Assembly (NCBI RefSeq): GCF_003323715.1
Contig: NZ_QOIN01000066.1
Location: 183,347 to 247,346 of the forward strand
Direction: 5' to 3'
Source of the DNA: Streptomyces diacarni
GTDB taxonomy: Bacteria > Actinomycetota > Actinomycetes > Streptomycetales > Streptomycetaceae
DNA length: 64,000 nt
Both the position numbers and the translations under genes were made by a program. How positions within the stretch are numbered: the stretch's first letter is position 1; every line of letters starts with the position of its first letter. Below, one piece after another: positions 35,525 through 44,292 of the stretch. The notes beneath the pieces are model-generated. The model saw only the letters and a list, made by a program, of their open reading frames with translations, searched no databases and had not been told where the DNA came from.

Positions 35525-36311
35525 GGTTTCCTCTCCTTGCTCTCGACATTCCAGGAATCCGGCACGCGCCATCGAGGAAGCCCTCGATGCAGGGAATGAC
35601 CCCGTCTCCCGCCCCGAATAAGAACCGAAACGTGGTTTCTCCGGCGCGTTGAATGCACCGGTATTGTGTGTTGTTGCCGCACGAAGGGGACGGAACCTTC
35701 CCTCAGCTCCACTTCACCCGAAAGTGCCGGTGATTCGGTGCGGGAAATGCTCGTGAGTTCAGAGCCGCCTATCGGGGGTGGAGGAGTTCGTGAGGGGAAA
35801 GAGGGTCGGCGCGGAGCGGACCGCCAGGTACGCCTGCTTCGGGGACTCCCCAGCTGGAGTCGGCGGCCTGCACTCGGCTGCTTCACCGAACCCGGCGCTT
35901 GGTGCCGGGGCAAGCGCCCCCGCGCGGAAGACCCATCAACCGCAGCGGCCCGTCCCGGTTCGGCTCAACTCCCGTCGGGCCCGCGCCTGTCCGTTCGAAG
36001 GCCTTCGCGCGAGTGTGAGTGGTAGCTGTTGTGACCATGCGGCCGTGGCCGCTTGACGACGGTGCGGGGGCCACCACCTTGCGTACGTAAGCCAAACGTA
36101 GGTGGCTGTGCCATGCGTGATGGACAGCGACGCAACAGCTACTTCTTCGTGGCTGTGCTCTCCTCTGGTTCACAGCGGCAGAGGGGAGCGCATCCGTCAG
36201 CTCTTTTAGGCCAAGCGTGGAAAGCTGTATTGATCTTCGCTGCAACGGGCGTATACGGTCACAAGCCATACACAAGACGTTCACGGAATAAGCGGAGGAT
36301 TCCTTTCCGTT
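35525..36311. other. Long intergenic region, lower GC in its right half
   Basis: Nearly 790 bp without a convincing gene, upstream of the plus-strand membrane/ABC operon and the minus-strand orphan gene. The stretch 36,080-36,310 is clearly less GC-rich than the rest and looks like a promoter region. Open frames here on both strands have no family resemblance. Confidence 0.45.
36230..36257 (+). promoter_or_regulatory. Possible sigma-70-type promoter for the membrane/ABC operon
   Basis: TTGATC (36230-36235) and TATACG (36252-36257) are spaced by 16 bases in the lower-GC stretch, about 55 bp before the first start codon of the operon. Spacing and hexamers are acceptable for a vegetative promoter, but this is by eye only. 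Confidence 0.35.
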
Positions 36312-36497
36312 ATGGACGTTCATCTCGTCGAGGCCGGCGTTGCTGCTGTCACTGAGCTCATGACCGCCTCGCTTCTCGGCGGCGCCCCGATGGCCGGTGC
36401 GGTCGAAGGGGCTGCGGACGCCCCTCAGCTGACGGTTGCACCGGACCGGCAAATGGCTCCGCTCGGCCACGTCCAGCACCGCCTCGGAGCATCATGA
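36312..36497 (+). CDS. 61-residue peptide, first gene of ABC operon
   Basis: ATG 36312 opens 61 codons (start MDVHLVEAGVAAVTELMTAS, end HRLGAS) whose TGA overlaps the ATG of the next gene. A GGAGG lies 13 bases upstream, rather far. The peptide is Ala/Val/Gly-rich, without Cys, Lys or a clear membrane helix. The overlap and shared operon argue it is translated. It could be a small regulator or a peptide handled by the transporter, but no precursor-peptide motif is visible. Confidence 0.5.
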   Translation: MDVHLVEAGVAAVTELMTASLLGGAPMAGAVEGAADAPQLTVAPDRQMAPLGHVQHRLGAS

Positions 36498-37846
36498 ATC
36501 TACGCGCACGCATACGCACGAGCAGCGCTCTGTGGGCCTCCCCGCTCGTCATCGCACTCACTCTCTTCTACGCGGTGCACGTCTTCGGTATCGACTACCC
36601 CGCCTCACGGAGCGCTCTGCCGTACGCGCCGGAAGTCGTCTCCTTCGCGTTGGAACCCTTCTACGGCCTCACCTACGCGATCGTCTCAGCCCTGAGCGCC
36701 TGGGAAGCGGGCCGCCTCATGCAGGACGGGGTGTGGCGACTCGCCTCGGTGCGCTCGCGTTTATCCATCGCGGCCGGTGCCCTGTGGCCGGTGCTCGCAC
36801 TCGGCTGGCTGATGCTCGCGCTGGCAGCCGGTCTGGCCTTGGCACAGGAGGGCGTGGCCCCCACCCCCGGATCGCTCCAGCTTCCCGCCATGGCGGCCGT
36901 TCTGACACTTGGACACTGCGTCATCGGCTTCACCGTAGGCCGCCTCGCACCCCGGTTGCTCGCTGCGCCTCTGCTGGCCGTAGGCGTCTTCTACCTCGTC
37001 GCGTTCGCAGGGGCCGGCCAGTTCAGCGACAGCGGCGCCAACTGGAGCCGACACCTGTCAGGTTCGTATTCCGTCTTCCTGGCATTCGGTGAACTGGCCA
37101 CGTGGTCCTCTCTGGCCGCTCATGTTCTGCCTACGACAGGTCTCGCTGCCGGGCTCGGGCTGCTGTGGTGCGGCAGCAGATCAACGCTCACACGGGTGGT
37201 CGCCGTGGTGGCAGCCTGCCTCGTGACCGCCGGCGCCTCCACCACTGCCTACCGGATCGCCTCCGACTGGGAAGAGACACCACCCACCACGCGCGCCCAC
37301 CTGCCCATGGCCTGCGCCGGCAAGCTGCCACGGGTGTGCGTTCCACACCAGGCGGACCAGATCCTCGACCGTACCCGGAACACGATCACCGACGTCACCA
37401 CCACCCTGCGCACCGCTGGAGTCCGTATCGACATGCCTCGCAAGGTGACCGACTCCCTCCTGGAAGGCAGATACCGCGCCACCGGCACCGAGTGGCACCT
37501 GCCACTCACACAGGCTGAACGTGACGGCACGCTGCGGTACCGGGTTCTGCGCGCCGCGGGCACCCTGCATTGCGCCAACCCGCACCGAGCGGACGCTTCC
37601 GCGCTCCACCTCTGGCAGGCACACCAGGTGGGGGAGGACGAGCGCTACCTCAAGGGACTCCGGGGCGATGTCATCGACCCGGGGAACGACACGGACCTGG
37701 CCCGGATCCAGCGAGCCGAAGACGCGCGCGTGGCACACGTGAAAGCGCGCGTGAACGCGGTACTGAAGCGGTCGGATACCCAGCAGCGCTCCTGGTACCG
37801 CACGATGCTCGCCCGCGTCTGCCCGGCCCGGGGCGGCACACCGTGA
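36494..37846 (+). CDS. DUF7224-like membrane protein
   Basis: A 450-residue protein: about six N-terminal membrane helices (for example ALWASPLVIALTLFYAVHV and VLALGWLMLALAAGLALA) to residue 255, then a soluble C-terminal domain of about 190 residues with Cys pairs (ACAGKLPRVCVPHQAD, HCANPH). This matches DUF7224-type proteins found beside ABC ATPases in actinomycetes. It overlaps both neighbours (ATGA-type and GTGA) and is presumably a permease or accessory subunit of the ABC system. What is transported is unknown. Confidence 0.72.
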   Translation: MNLRARIRTSSALWASPLVIALTLFYAVHVFGIDYPASRSALPYAPEVVSFALEPFYGLTYAIVSALSAWEAGRLMQDGVWRLASVRSRLSIAAGALWPVLALGWLMLALAAGLALAQEGVAPTPGSLQLPAMAAVLTLGHCVIGFTVGRLAPRLLAAPLLAVGVFYLVAFAGAGQFSDSGANWSRHLSGSYSVFLAFGELATWSSLAAHVLPTTGLAAGLGLLWCGSRSTLTRVVAVVAACLVTAGASTTAYRIASDWEETPPTTRAHLPMACAGKLPRVCVPHQADQILDRTRNTITDVTTTLRTAGVRIDMPRKVTDSLLEGRYRATGTEWHLPLTQAERDGTLRYRVLRAAGTLHCANPHRADASALHLWQAHQVGEDERYLKGLRGDVIDPGNDTDLARIQRAEDARVAHVKARVNAVLKRSDTQQRSWYRTMLARVCPARGGTP

Positions 37847-38433
37847 CGTGGTGGATCAAAGCGCGACGCGCCCACACGGTCCTGCCCGGGATGTTCCTGC
37901 CGTTCTGCTTCCTGGCCGTGCTGTGGCGGGACACGGTCCTCGACCTTCCCTCATTCCTGGCCGGAACCCTGCCCGCGCCGGTCATCGCGCTTCTGCCCAT
38001 CCTGCTGTGCGCCGCACTGGCGCTGTGCCTGGACTCCCGCCTGCCGGCAGCCGAGACCACCGCCACGCGCCGTGTGGCCTGGATGGACACCGCGCTGGCC
38101 GGGGCCACGGTCCTGGCTGCCTGCGCGACCGCGCTCCTGGCGTGGAAACTGAGCGGCGCCGACGCCGGACTCAACCTCGGACGCGACACCGCTTTCCTGG
38201 TGGGGCTGATGCTGCTGGTGCGTTCCGTGGCCGGCTCACGAGCCGTGCTGGCACCCGTGGCGTGGGGATTCGCCGTGCTCTTCCTGGGCAGCGCCCCGGA
38301 CGGCCACATCTACTTCTGGACTGTCCTCCTACGCCCCAGCACCGATCCCATCGCCGCCGCAGCGGCCGTTCTCGCATGTGCCGGCGGTCTGGCCGCACTG
38401 CTGGTTCGCCCCGCCACCACATCCGGCATCTGA
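37843..38433 (+). CDS. Polytopic membrane protein of ABC operon
   Basis: GTG 37843 overlaps the previous stop. The 196-residue product has six predicted membrane helices (for example LPGMFLPFCFLAVLW, VIALLPILLCAALALCL, GLMLLVRSVAG, AVLACAGGLAALLV) and short loops, like a small ABC permease subunit. With the DUF7224-like protein and the ATPase it would make one membrane complex. Confidence 0.72.
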   Translation: MTWWIKARRAHTVLPGMFLPFCFLAVLWRDTVLDLPSFLAGTLPAPVIALLPILLCAALALCLDSRLPAAETTATRRVAWMDTALAGATVLAACATALLAWKLSGADAGLNLGRDTAFLVGLMLLVRSVAGSRAVLAPVAWGFAVLFLGSAPDGHIYFWTVLLRPSTDPIAAAAAVLACAGGLAALLVRPATTSGI

Positions 38434-38475
38434 ACGCCGACATCCCTCGCGGCAGCCACGCCCCCGGAGGCTCCC

Positions 38476-39231
38476 TTGACACTGACTCTGACCCGCTGCA
38501 CCTACGCCTACGGCCTGCGTGCCCGCCCCATACTCGAGAACCTCACCTACACCGTCCCCGACGGCCTCACCGTTCTGCTCGGCCCCAACGGTGCCGGTAA
38601 GACCACCCTTCTACGCCTCGCCGCAGGGGTCACAAGACCACGCCACGGCAGCGTCGAACTCGACGGAAGCGACTCCCAGCACAAGGCCTACCGAGCCGCT
38701 GTCGCCTGGATGCCGCAGCAGATCACCGCCATGGCCGGACTGACCGCCCGGGAACAAGTCGCCTACACCGGCTGGCTCAAGGGCATGAACAAGCGTGACG
38801 CCTGGGACGCCGCCGCGCGCGCTCTGGCACGCGTCGACCTGACGGACCGCGCTGATACGAAAACCAAACAGCTCTCCGGTGGTCAACTACGCCGTGTCGG
38901 GGTCGCCTCCGCCCTTGTCCACAGCGCCCGCGTCCTCCTGCTCGACGAACCCACCGCCGACATGGACCCGCACCAGCGCCGCGTCTTCCGCGACACTCTC
39001 ACCTCCCTGACCGGTGACGTACGCGTACTGCTGTCCACTCACGACATCGCCGACCTGGCCGAGGAGTCCCAGCACGTCGCCGTTCTGCACTCCGGTCACC
39101 TCACCTACACCGGCACCACCACGGACTTCCTCGCCCTCGCACCCGCCGACGCCGCCCCTGGCCGGGTGGCCGAGGCCGCCTATACCGCACTCGGCATCCA
39201 CCCAGCACGCGACTGGCCGCAGCAGCAATGA
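38476..39231 (+). CDS. ABC transporter ATP-binding protein
   Basis: A 251-residue ATPase with Walker A GPNGAGKTTLL, Q-loop WMPQQI, signature LSGGQLRRVG, Walker B VLLLDEPTADMD and H-loop STHDIAD. It starts with TTG 38476, five bases after GGAGG. Last gene of the four-gene overlapping operon 36312-39231; it energises the two membrane proteins. This operon faces the end of the NRPS operon but is not clearly part of it. Confidence 0.93.
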   Translation: MTLTLTRCTYAYGLRARPILENLTYTVPDGLTVLLGPNGAGKTTLLRLAAGVTRPRHGSVELDGSDSQHKAYRAAVAWMPQQITAMAGLTAREQVAYTGWLKGMNKRDAWDAAARALARVDLTDRADTKTKQLSGGQLRRVGVASALVHSARVLLLDEPTADMDPHQRRVFRDTLTSLTGDVRVLLSTHDIADLAEESQHVAVLHSGHLTYTGTTTDFLALAPADAAPGRVAEAAYTALGIHPARDWPQQQ

Positions 39232-39529
39232 GAGCGGCGAGCGCTCCCGACTCGGACGGTGGAGCGTGGGCCACCTTGGCGCCCCACGACGTGTACCCGA
39301 TCTGCTCGGGCTCCCCGGACAGCACGGCATCTTTCCGCGGGCCCTTCGCGGCTCCACCACGCCGGGGGCCCGAGCTCGCACCGGCAGCACCCTCCGACGC
39401 ACGGCACCCGGACCACACTGCTGCCGCGTCTCAGGGAACCCTCGCCACGTCGGCCGCACCGCAACTGACCTGAACAGTGCGCCCTCAGGGAGGATCTGTG
39501 CGGCGCGGAGGTGTCGTTACTGTGACTGC

Positions 39530-39985
39530 ATGCCTGCAGACTCCTTCTCATCCGCGGACCTCGCGTCGATGCCCAGGGCCGAGTTCGGCTTTCCCGGCCC
39601 ACTGCGTGACCAACTCGTCACAGCGATCCTCAGCGGTGCGAAAACGTCCACGACAAGTCTTGTCGTTGACTACGAGTATGGAGGAGAGCCTCTGCCGCGA
39701 GTGGGGAATCGCGCGGTCGTCGTCGACTCCGATGACCGGCCGGTCGCGGTCATCGAGGTGACGCAGGTGCGCGTGGTCCCGCTGGCGCAGGTGGATCTCG
39801 GCCACGTGGTGGACGAGGGGGAGGGGCACACAAGCGTGGGGGACTGGCGGGCAGGCCACGAACGGTTCTGGCACAGTGAGGAGATGCGTGCCGGCCTGGG
39901 GGAGCCCGAGTTCACCGTCGACGACGCGACGCTTGCGGTCCTGGAACGCTTCCGCCTCCTCACCGACCTTCGCCTCGCCGACTGA
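39530..39985 (+). CDS. ASCH-domain protein
   Basis: A 151-residue protein with ASCH features: GPLRDQLVTAILSGAKTSTTS (Lys/Thr substrate groove), PRVGNRAVVVDSDDRPVAVI, and GHTSVGDWRAGHERFW. ASCH proteins bind RNA or act as small amidohydrolases on modified nucleosides. ATG 39530 chosen as the family start. Confidence 0.85.
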   Translation: MPADSFSSADLASMPRAEFGFPGPLRDQLVTAILSGAKTSTTSLVVDYEYGGEPLPRVGNRAVVVDSDDRPVAVIEVTQVRVVPLAQVDLGHVVDEGEGHTSVGDWRAGHERFWHSEEMRAGLGEPEFTVDDATLAVLERFRLLTDLRLAD

Positions 39986-40030
39986 CCACTCGGCTGCGGT
40001 GGGCTTGGCCACCTGCGCGACGATGCCCGC

Positions 40031-40321
40031 ATGAGCTGGGAGACAGACGAAATACGTGCAGCGATCGCGGGTGAGTCGCGCCTGACAGACCCTCGTGTGC
40101 GCATGTCACGCGCGTTCGTCCGGCGGCTACTTGACTCAGGCCGAGGTGAGGAGTGGGCGAGACCGCGGCGCTCCTCCTGGAGCACCGCGATCTCGCCCGC
40201 CGGGGGAGGGCCGCACAGGCGCACGAACCGGTCGCAGGCGTCCCGACCAGCCCGCCGGTGCGAACCAGTACGCCGGGGCGACCCTCCACGGGAACGGCCG
40301 CGGCGCCACCAAGAGCCGTAG
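40031..40321 (+). pseudogene. Probable truncated SnoaL/DUF4440-like remnant
   Basis: From ATG 40031 about 37 codons (MSWETDEIRAAIAGESRLTD and VRMSRAFVRRLLD) look like the N-terminus of Streptomyces DUF4440 (NTF2-like) proteins. The expected following core (DFTEFGASG-type) is absent and the frame continues as Arg/Pro-rich noise. The rest of the 500 bp up to mbtH holds nothing I can recognise, so this is probably a broken gene. Confidence 0.35.
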
Positions 40322-40504
40322 CATCAGGAAGAGCCGCAGGATGCTGAGCTGTTCACGCACCTCGGTCCCGCCGAGCTTCTTGCCGGGTGCGGCTGTACGG
40401 CCTGCGGACGGCCGACCCAGGACGGACCGTCCGGTGCCGGTGCCGAAGGCGACACGGAGGTGGCCTCCGCCGGATCGCCCACACCGCCGGCACGGCCACG
40501 GTGG

Positions 40505-40720
40505 TTACACCGCGGCGGCCCGGCCGGCCGACTCCTCCATCTGCTTGCGCAGGCTCAGCGGGCGCATGTCGGTCCAGACCTCCTTCACGTAGGTCAGACA
40601 GGTCTCCTTCGAACCGGCGACGCCCGTGTCCCGCCAGCCGTTCGGGACGGAGAGGTACTCCGGCCACAGGGAGTACTGCTCTTCGTCGTTGACGAGGACC
40701 TTCATCTGCGACTCTGCCAT
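40505..40720 (-). CDS. mbtH: MbtH-like protein
   Basis: A 71-residue MbtH protein with the conserved NDEEQYSLWPEYLSVPNGW, CLTYVKEVWTDMRPLSL. MbtH proteins bind NRPS adenylation domains and make them soluble and active. AGGAG precedes ATG 40720. It is the last gene of the minus-strand operon that begins with the NRPS, 31 bp after the LeuD-like gene. One or more of the four adenylation domains here probably depends on it. Confidence 0.96.
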   Translation of the reverse strand: MAESQMKVLVNDEEQYSLWPEYLSVPNGWRDTGVAGSKETCLTYVKEVWTDMRPLSLRKQMEESAGRAAAV

Positions 40721-40751
40721 GTGTGTCTCCTACTCCTTGCGGTGTGGCGGA

Positions 40752-41381
40752 TCAGTTGGCGGACTTCTCGGTGAAGAGCCAGGGGGCCTCTTGGCGGCGG
40801 CGCTGCTCGTAGGCGTGGATCTCGTCCAGGTGCTTCAGTGACCAGCCGATGTTGTCGAGCCCTTCCAGCAGCGCGCTCTTCTTGAACGGGTCGATCTCGA
40901 AGTGGTACACGTCCCCTGCCCCGGCGGTCACGATCTGCCTGGAGAGGTCGATGTGGAAGGTGGTCGGCCCGCCGTCCTGAAGGATCTTGAAGAGCGTGTC
41001 CACCTCCGAGGACTCCAGCGCGACCGGCAGGATGCTGCTGTTGAAGCAGTTGTTGTGGAAGATGTCCGCGAAGCTCGGCGCGATGACGCACCGGAAGCCG
41101 TACTCGCGCAGTGCCCACGGGGCGTGCTCACGGGAGGACCCGCAGCCGAAGTTCTCGCCCGCTACGAGGATGCTCGCCCCCTCGGAGCCCGGCCGGTTGA
41201 GGGAGAACTCCGGGTTGGGGGTGCGCCCGTCCTCCAGGTAGCGCCAGTTGGCGAAGAGGTTCTTGCCGAAACCCGAGCGGCGGATCGACTTCAAGAAGCG
41301 CGCGGGGATGATGTCGTCGGTGTTCACGTTGGTCCGTGCCAGCGGCACGGCGATGCCGGAATGTGTGACGAACTGCTCCAC
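40752..41381 (-). CDS. leuD: LeuD-like isomerase small subunit (cluster paralogue)
   Basis: The 209-residue protein has the LeuD core: NTDDIIPARFLKSI, NPEFSLNRPGSEGASILVAG, ENFGCGSSREHAPWAL, SFADIFHNNCFN. GTG 41381 follows AAGGGG, 14 bp after the LeuC-like stop. With LeuC it would isomerise 2-substituted malates to 3-substituted malates by dehydration and rehydration. Its place between mbtH and leuC in an NRPS operon argues for amino-acid homologation rather than leucine supply. Sequence alone does not show the altered substrate. Confidence 0.93.
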   Translation of the reverse strand: MEQFVTHSGIAVPLARTNVNTDDIIPARFLKSIRRSGFGKNLFANWRYLEDGRTPNPEFSLNRPGSEGASILVAGENFGCGSSREHAPWALREYGFRCVIAPSFADIFHNNCFNSSILPVALESSEVDTLFKILQDGGPTTFHIDLSRQIVTAGAGDVYHFEIDPFKKSALLEGLDNIGWSLKHLDEIHAYEQRRRQEAPWLFTEKSAN

Positions 41382-41395
41382 GTCAGGCCCCTTCT

Positions 41396-42799
41396 CTACA
41401 GGTCTCGTGCGTCGGCGAAGCGGCCGGCCACCGCCGTGGCGGCCGCGGTGGCGGGGCTGACCAGGTGGGTCCGTCCGCCGCGGCCCTGGCGCCCCTCGAA
41501 GTTGCGGTTGCTGGTGGAGGCGCACCGCTCGCCGGCCGAAAGCCGGTCGCCGTTCATGGCGATGCACATGCTGCACCCCGCCTCGCGCCACTCGAAGCCG
41601 GCCGCGTGGAAGACGTCCGCGAGTCCCTCCTTCTCGGCCTGCCGGCGCACGGTCATCGAACCGGGCACGACGATGGCCCGGACCCCGTCGGCGACGCGCC
41701 GCCCGGAGACGTACTGTGCCGCGAGCCGCAGGTCCTCAATCCGCGAGTTGGTGCAGGAGCCGATGAAGACGACGTCGACGCCGACGTCCTGGAGGCGCTG
41801 CCCCGGCGTGAGGCCCATGTGTTCCAGGGCGTGCTCGGTCTCCAGCCGCGCCACCGGGTCGTCCTCGAAGGCGGGGTCCGGCACCGTGCTCGTCACGTCC
41901 GTGACCATGCCGGGGTTGGTGCCCCAGGTGACCTGCGGGGTGAGGGTGCCGAGGTCCACCTCGTGCACGGCGTCGAAGTGGGCGCCGGGGTCGCCGGCGA
42001 GTTGCTTCCACTGCTCGGCAGCCCGCTCGAAGAGCTCGCCTGTGGGCGCGTACCGCCGTCCACGCACGTACTCGATCGTGGCGTCGTCGGGCGCGACCAT
42101 GCCGGCCCGGGCACCGGCCTCGATCGCCATGTTGCACAGCGTCATCCGCCCCTCGATCGACAGGGAGCTGACGAGGGAGCCGCTGAACTCGATGACGTGG
42201 TTGGTGCCGACACCGGTGCCGAGCCGTCCGATCACCGCGAGGGCGACGTCCTTGGCCGTCACGCCGGGCGACAGCTCCCCGCCGATCTCGATGTGCATGG
42301 TCTTCGGCTTCTGCTGGAGCAGGCACTGGGTGGCCAGCACGTGCTCGACCTCGCTGGTGCCGATGCCCACGGCGAAGATCCCGAGGGCGCCGTGCGTGGA
42401 TGTGTGGGAGTCGCCGCACACGACCGTCATGCCGGGCAGCGACAGGCCCAGCTCGGGGCCGATGACGTGGACGATCCCCTGCTCCTCGTCGTTCATGCCG
42501 AGGAGCGGTATGTCGAAGTCCCGGGCGTTCTCCTCCATCGTCTCGATGCACATGACGCTCTGGTCGTCGACGACGTCGACCAGCCTGCGGCCCGGCACCG
42601 TGGGCACGTTGTGGTCGATCACCGCGACGACGCTCTCGGGGCGGTGCACCCGAAGGTCGCGTTCGCGCAGGCCGGCGAAGGCCTGGGGCGAGGTCGCCTC
42701 GTGGGTGAGGTGCCGATCGATGTACAGCATCGGAATCTCACCGGGCTCATCACGCACCACGTGCGCGTCCCAGATTTTGTCGAACATGGTTCGTGGCAT
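41396..42799 (-). CDS. leuC: LeuC-like isomerase large subunit (cluster paralogue)
   Basis: A 467-residue aconitase-fold protein starting MPRTMFDKIWDAHVV, with 4Fe-4S ligands in FIGSCTNSRIEDL and REAGCSMCIAMN, and CGDSHTSTHGALGIFAVGIG. All expected catalytic blocks are intact and length is normal. It forms the heterodimeric isomerase with the LeuD-like protein 14 bp downstream. In this operon it should act on the malate derivative made by the LeuA-like enzyme. Confidence 0.95.
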   Translation of the reverse strand: MPRTMFDKIWDAHVVRDEPGEIPMLYIDRHLTHEATSPQAFAGLRERDLRVHRPESVVAVIDHNVPTVPGRRLVDVVDDQSVMCIETMEENARDFDIPLLGMNDEEQGIVHVIGPELGLSLPGMTVVCGDSHTSTHGALGIFAVGIGTSEVEHVLATQCLLQQKPKTMHIEIGGELSPGVTAKDVALAVIGRLGTGVGTNHVIEFSGSLVSSLSIEGRMTLCNMAIEAGARAGMVAPDDATIEYVRGRRYAPTGELFERAAEQWKQLAGDPGAHFDAVHEVDLGTLTPQVTWGTNPGMVTDVTSTVPDPAFEDDPVARLETEHALEHMGLTPGQRLQDVGVDVVFIGSCTNSRIEDLRLAAQYVSGRRVADGVRAIVVPGSMTVRRQAEKEGLADVFHAAGFEWREAGCSMCIAMNGDRLSAGERCASTSNRNFEGRQGRGGRTHLVSPATAAATAVAGRFADARDL

Positions 42800-42867
42800 C
42801 GTGCGGCAACTCCCCTACCTGCTGCTGTCGTGACTGTGCAGGAGCGCCCGGGCTCCTTGGCTCTTGC

Positions 42868-44244
42868 CTATGCCTTGGCCAGGCACTCCTCGAGTTCGTC
42901 CGGGGTCAGCTCGCGCCCCAGCTGGTTGGCGAGGGCGAGGGCCTTCTCGATGGTCTCGGCGGGCAGCTCCCGGGGGTCGCGTCCGCTGTGCAGGTAGGCG
43001 AGCCTGACCGTGCTCTGGCCGCTCCAGGGACTGACGGTCACCGACTGGGTGCCGCCCACGAAGGCCGGGTCGATGGCCGAGTAGACGGTCCTGGCCATGT
43101 CCACCAGCTTGGCCTCCAGCTCAGCGTTCCCCTCCTTGTGGGCCTTTTCGGCCAGGGCGTGGGCCTTGAGGATGGCGTCGGAGTGGATGCCCGAGGAGGT
43201 GTGGCTGAAGCGCTTGCCGAGCACGCCGTGCTCAGCGGTGGGGACGCCCACCATCTCCTGGTAGTAGGTGATCAGTCCCAACAGCCGGGACATGTCCCAG
43301 GAGATCGGCAGCCCGGCCTCCTGCTGGATGGCGGCGAGACTCAGCACGGTCTCCTCGAGGGAGGCGTTGCCGGACCGCTCGCCGACGCCGCGCGCGACCG
43401 CGTGGATGCGCTTGGCGCCGCCGGCGATCGCCATCATGGCGTTGCCCAGCGCGTTGCCGGTGTCGCGGTGGCCGTGCCAGTCCAGCTGCACGTCCGGTAC
43501 GCCGAGGGCGTCGAGTTCGTCGCGGACGAAGCGCACGATCCGGTAGGTGCCGAGCGGCCGGATGATGCCGATGGTGTCCGCCAGCACGACGGTGGAGGCG
43601 CCGGCCTCGATCTGGGTGCGGACGATGGCGCGCAGGTCCTCGGGGGAGGTCTGGGTGGTGTGCTCGGTCCCCGCGATGACGGGGATGCCCAGCTCCACGG
43701 TCTTCCTGATGAACGTGTCGAGGCGGTCGAGGATGAAGTCCAGGTCCCAGCCCTGCACGAGTCGGCGCGACGGGGCGGTGCCCATGAAGACGACGGACTC
43801 GAGGGCCGGGTGGATGGCCTTGCACTCGGCGGTCCACTGGAGTGAGTCCTCCGTGCACATGGAGAGCACCGAGGGGACGACGTCGGGCACTTCGTCCTTC
43901 ATGCGCCCCAGCAGATCCTTCATGACGCCGCTGAGCCGGCCCTTTTCGCCCGGGTAGATGCCGACGGTGGCGTACTTGACGCCGAACTCGTCGAGGAGGT
44001 GCAGATACCGCATCATCTCCTCGACCGTCGGATATCCGGGTATGCCCTGGAGGCCGTCGCGGAGGCATTCGGAGAGTACCTGCGCGCCGGCGACGTCTTC
44101 GGGCGACGGCTCACCGGGGATCTGTGCTGGGAGGGGCGAGAGCGGGCTCTCGTCGCGGTTCCAGTTGAAGTTCACCGGGATGTCAACAGAGTCCATTTTC
44201 TTCGTCTCCCCGTTGGTGCGGATCTGGTGCTTTCTCTGCTGCAC
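42868..44244 (-). CDS. LeuA-like 2-alkylmalate synthase lacking the regulatory domain
   Basis: A 458-residue (or 442 from ATG 44196) DRE-TIM enzyme: SECLRDGLQGIPGYPTVEEM (RDG catalytic pair), metal-binding LDWHGHRDTGNALGNAMM, GVGERSGNASLEETV and FSHTSSGIHSDAILKA. It should condense acetyl-CoA with a 2-oxo acid. The HGHRDTG metal motif differs from HxHND of housekeeping enzymes. The C-terminus is about 90 residues and lacks the full leucine-binding LeuA domain, so feedback control is unlikely. GTG 44244 has AAGGAGAG upstream. With LeuB, C, D and an aminotransferase it completes a chain-extension path. Confidence 0.88.
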   Translation of the reverse strand: MQQRKHQIRTNGETKKMDSVDIPVNFNWNRDESPLSPLPAQIPGEPSPEDVAGAQVLSECLRDGLQGIPGYPTVEEMMRYLHLLDEFGVKYATVGIYPGEKGRLSGVMKDLLGRMKDEVPDVVPSVLSMCTEDSLQWTAECKAIHPALESVVFMGTAPSRRLVQGWDLDFILDRLDTFIRKTVELGIPVIAGTEHTTQTSPEDLRAIVRTQIEAGASTVVLADTIGIIRPLGTYRIVRFVRDELDALGVPDVQLDWHGHRDTGNALGNAMMAIAGGAKRIHAVARGVGERSGNASLEETVLSLAAIQQEAGLPISWDMSRLLGLITYYQEMVGVPTAEHGVLGKRFSHTSSGIHSDAILKAHALAEKAHKEGNAELEAKLVDMARTVYSAIDPAFVGGTQSVTVSPWSGQSTVRLAYLHSGRDPRELPAETIEKALALANQLGRELTPDELEECLAKA

Positions 44245-44292
44245 GATCTCTCCTTTCTGGAAAGGTGATCGCTGCGCCGACTCGACCGGCTG

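Noticed and set aside
35945..35990. tRNA-like stretch with GGTTCG and CCCGTCGGGCCC
   Set aside because: It has no proper T-stem pairing and no anticodon arm or acceptor partner; at most a chance likeness or an att-like relic.
35883..36479. 198-codon minus-strand frame in the long intergenic region
   Set aside because: It has no family resemblance, no ribosome site, and runs across the probable promoter and the peptide gene of the ABC operon.
36312..36497. 61-residue peptide as a RiPP precursor
   Set aside because: There is no Cys/Ser/Thr-rich core, no leader motif and no modifying enzyme in the operon.
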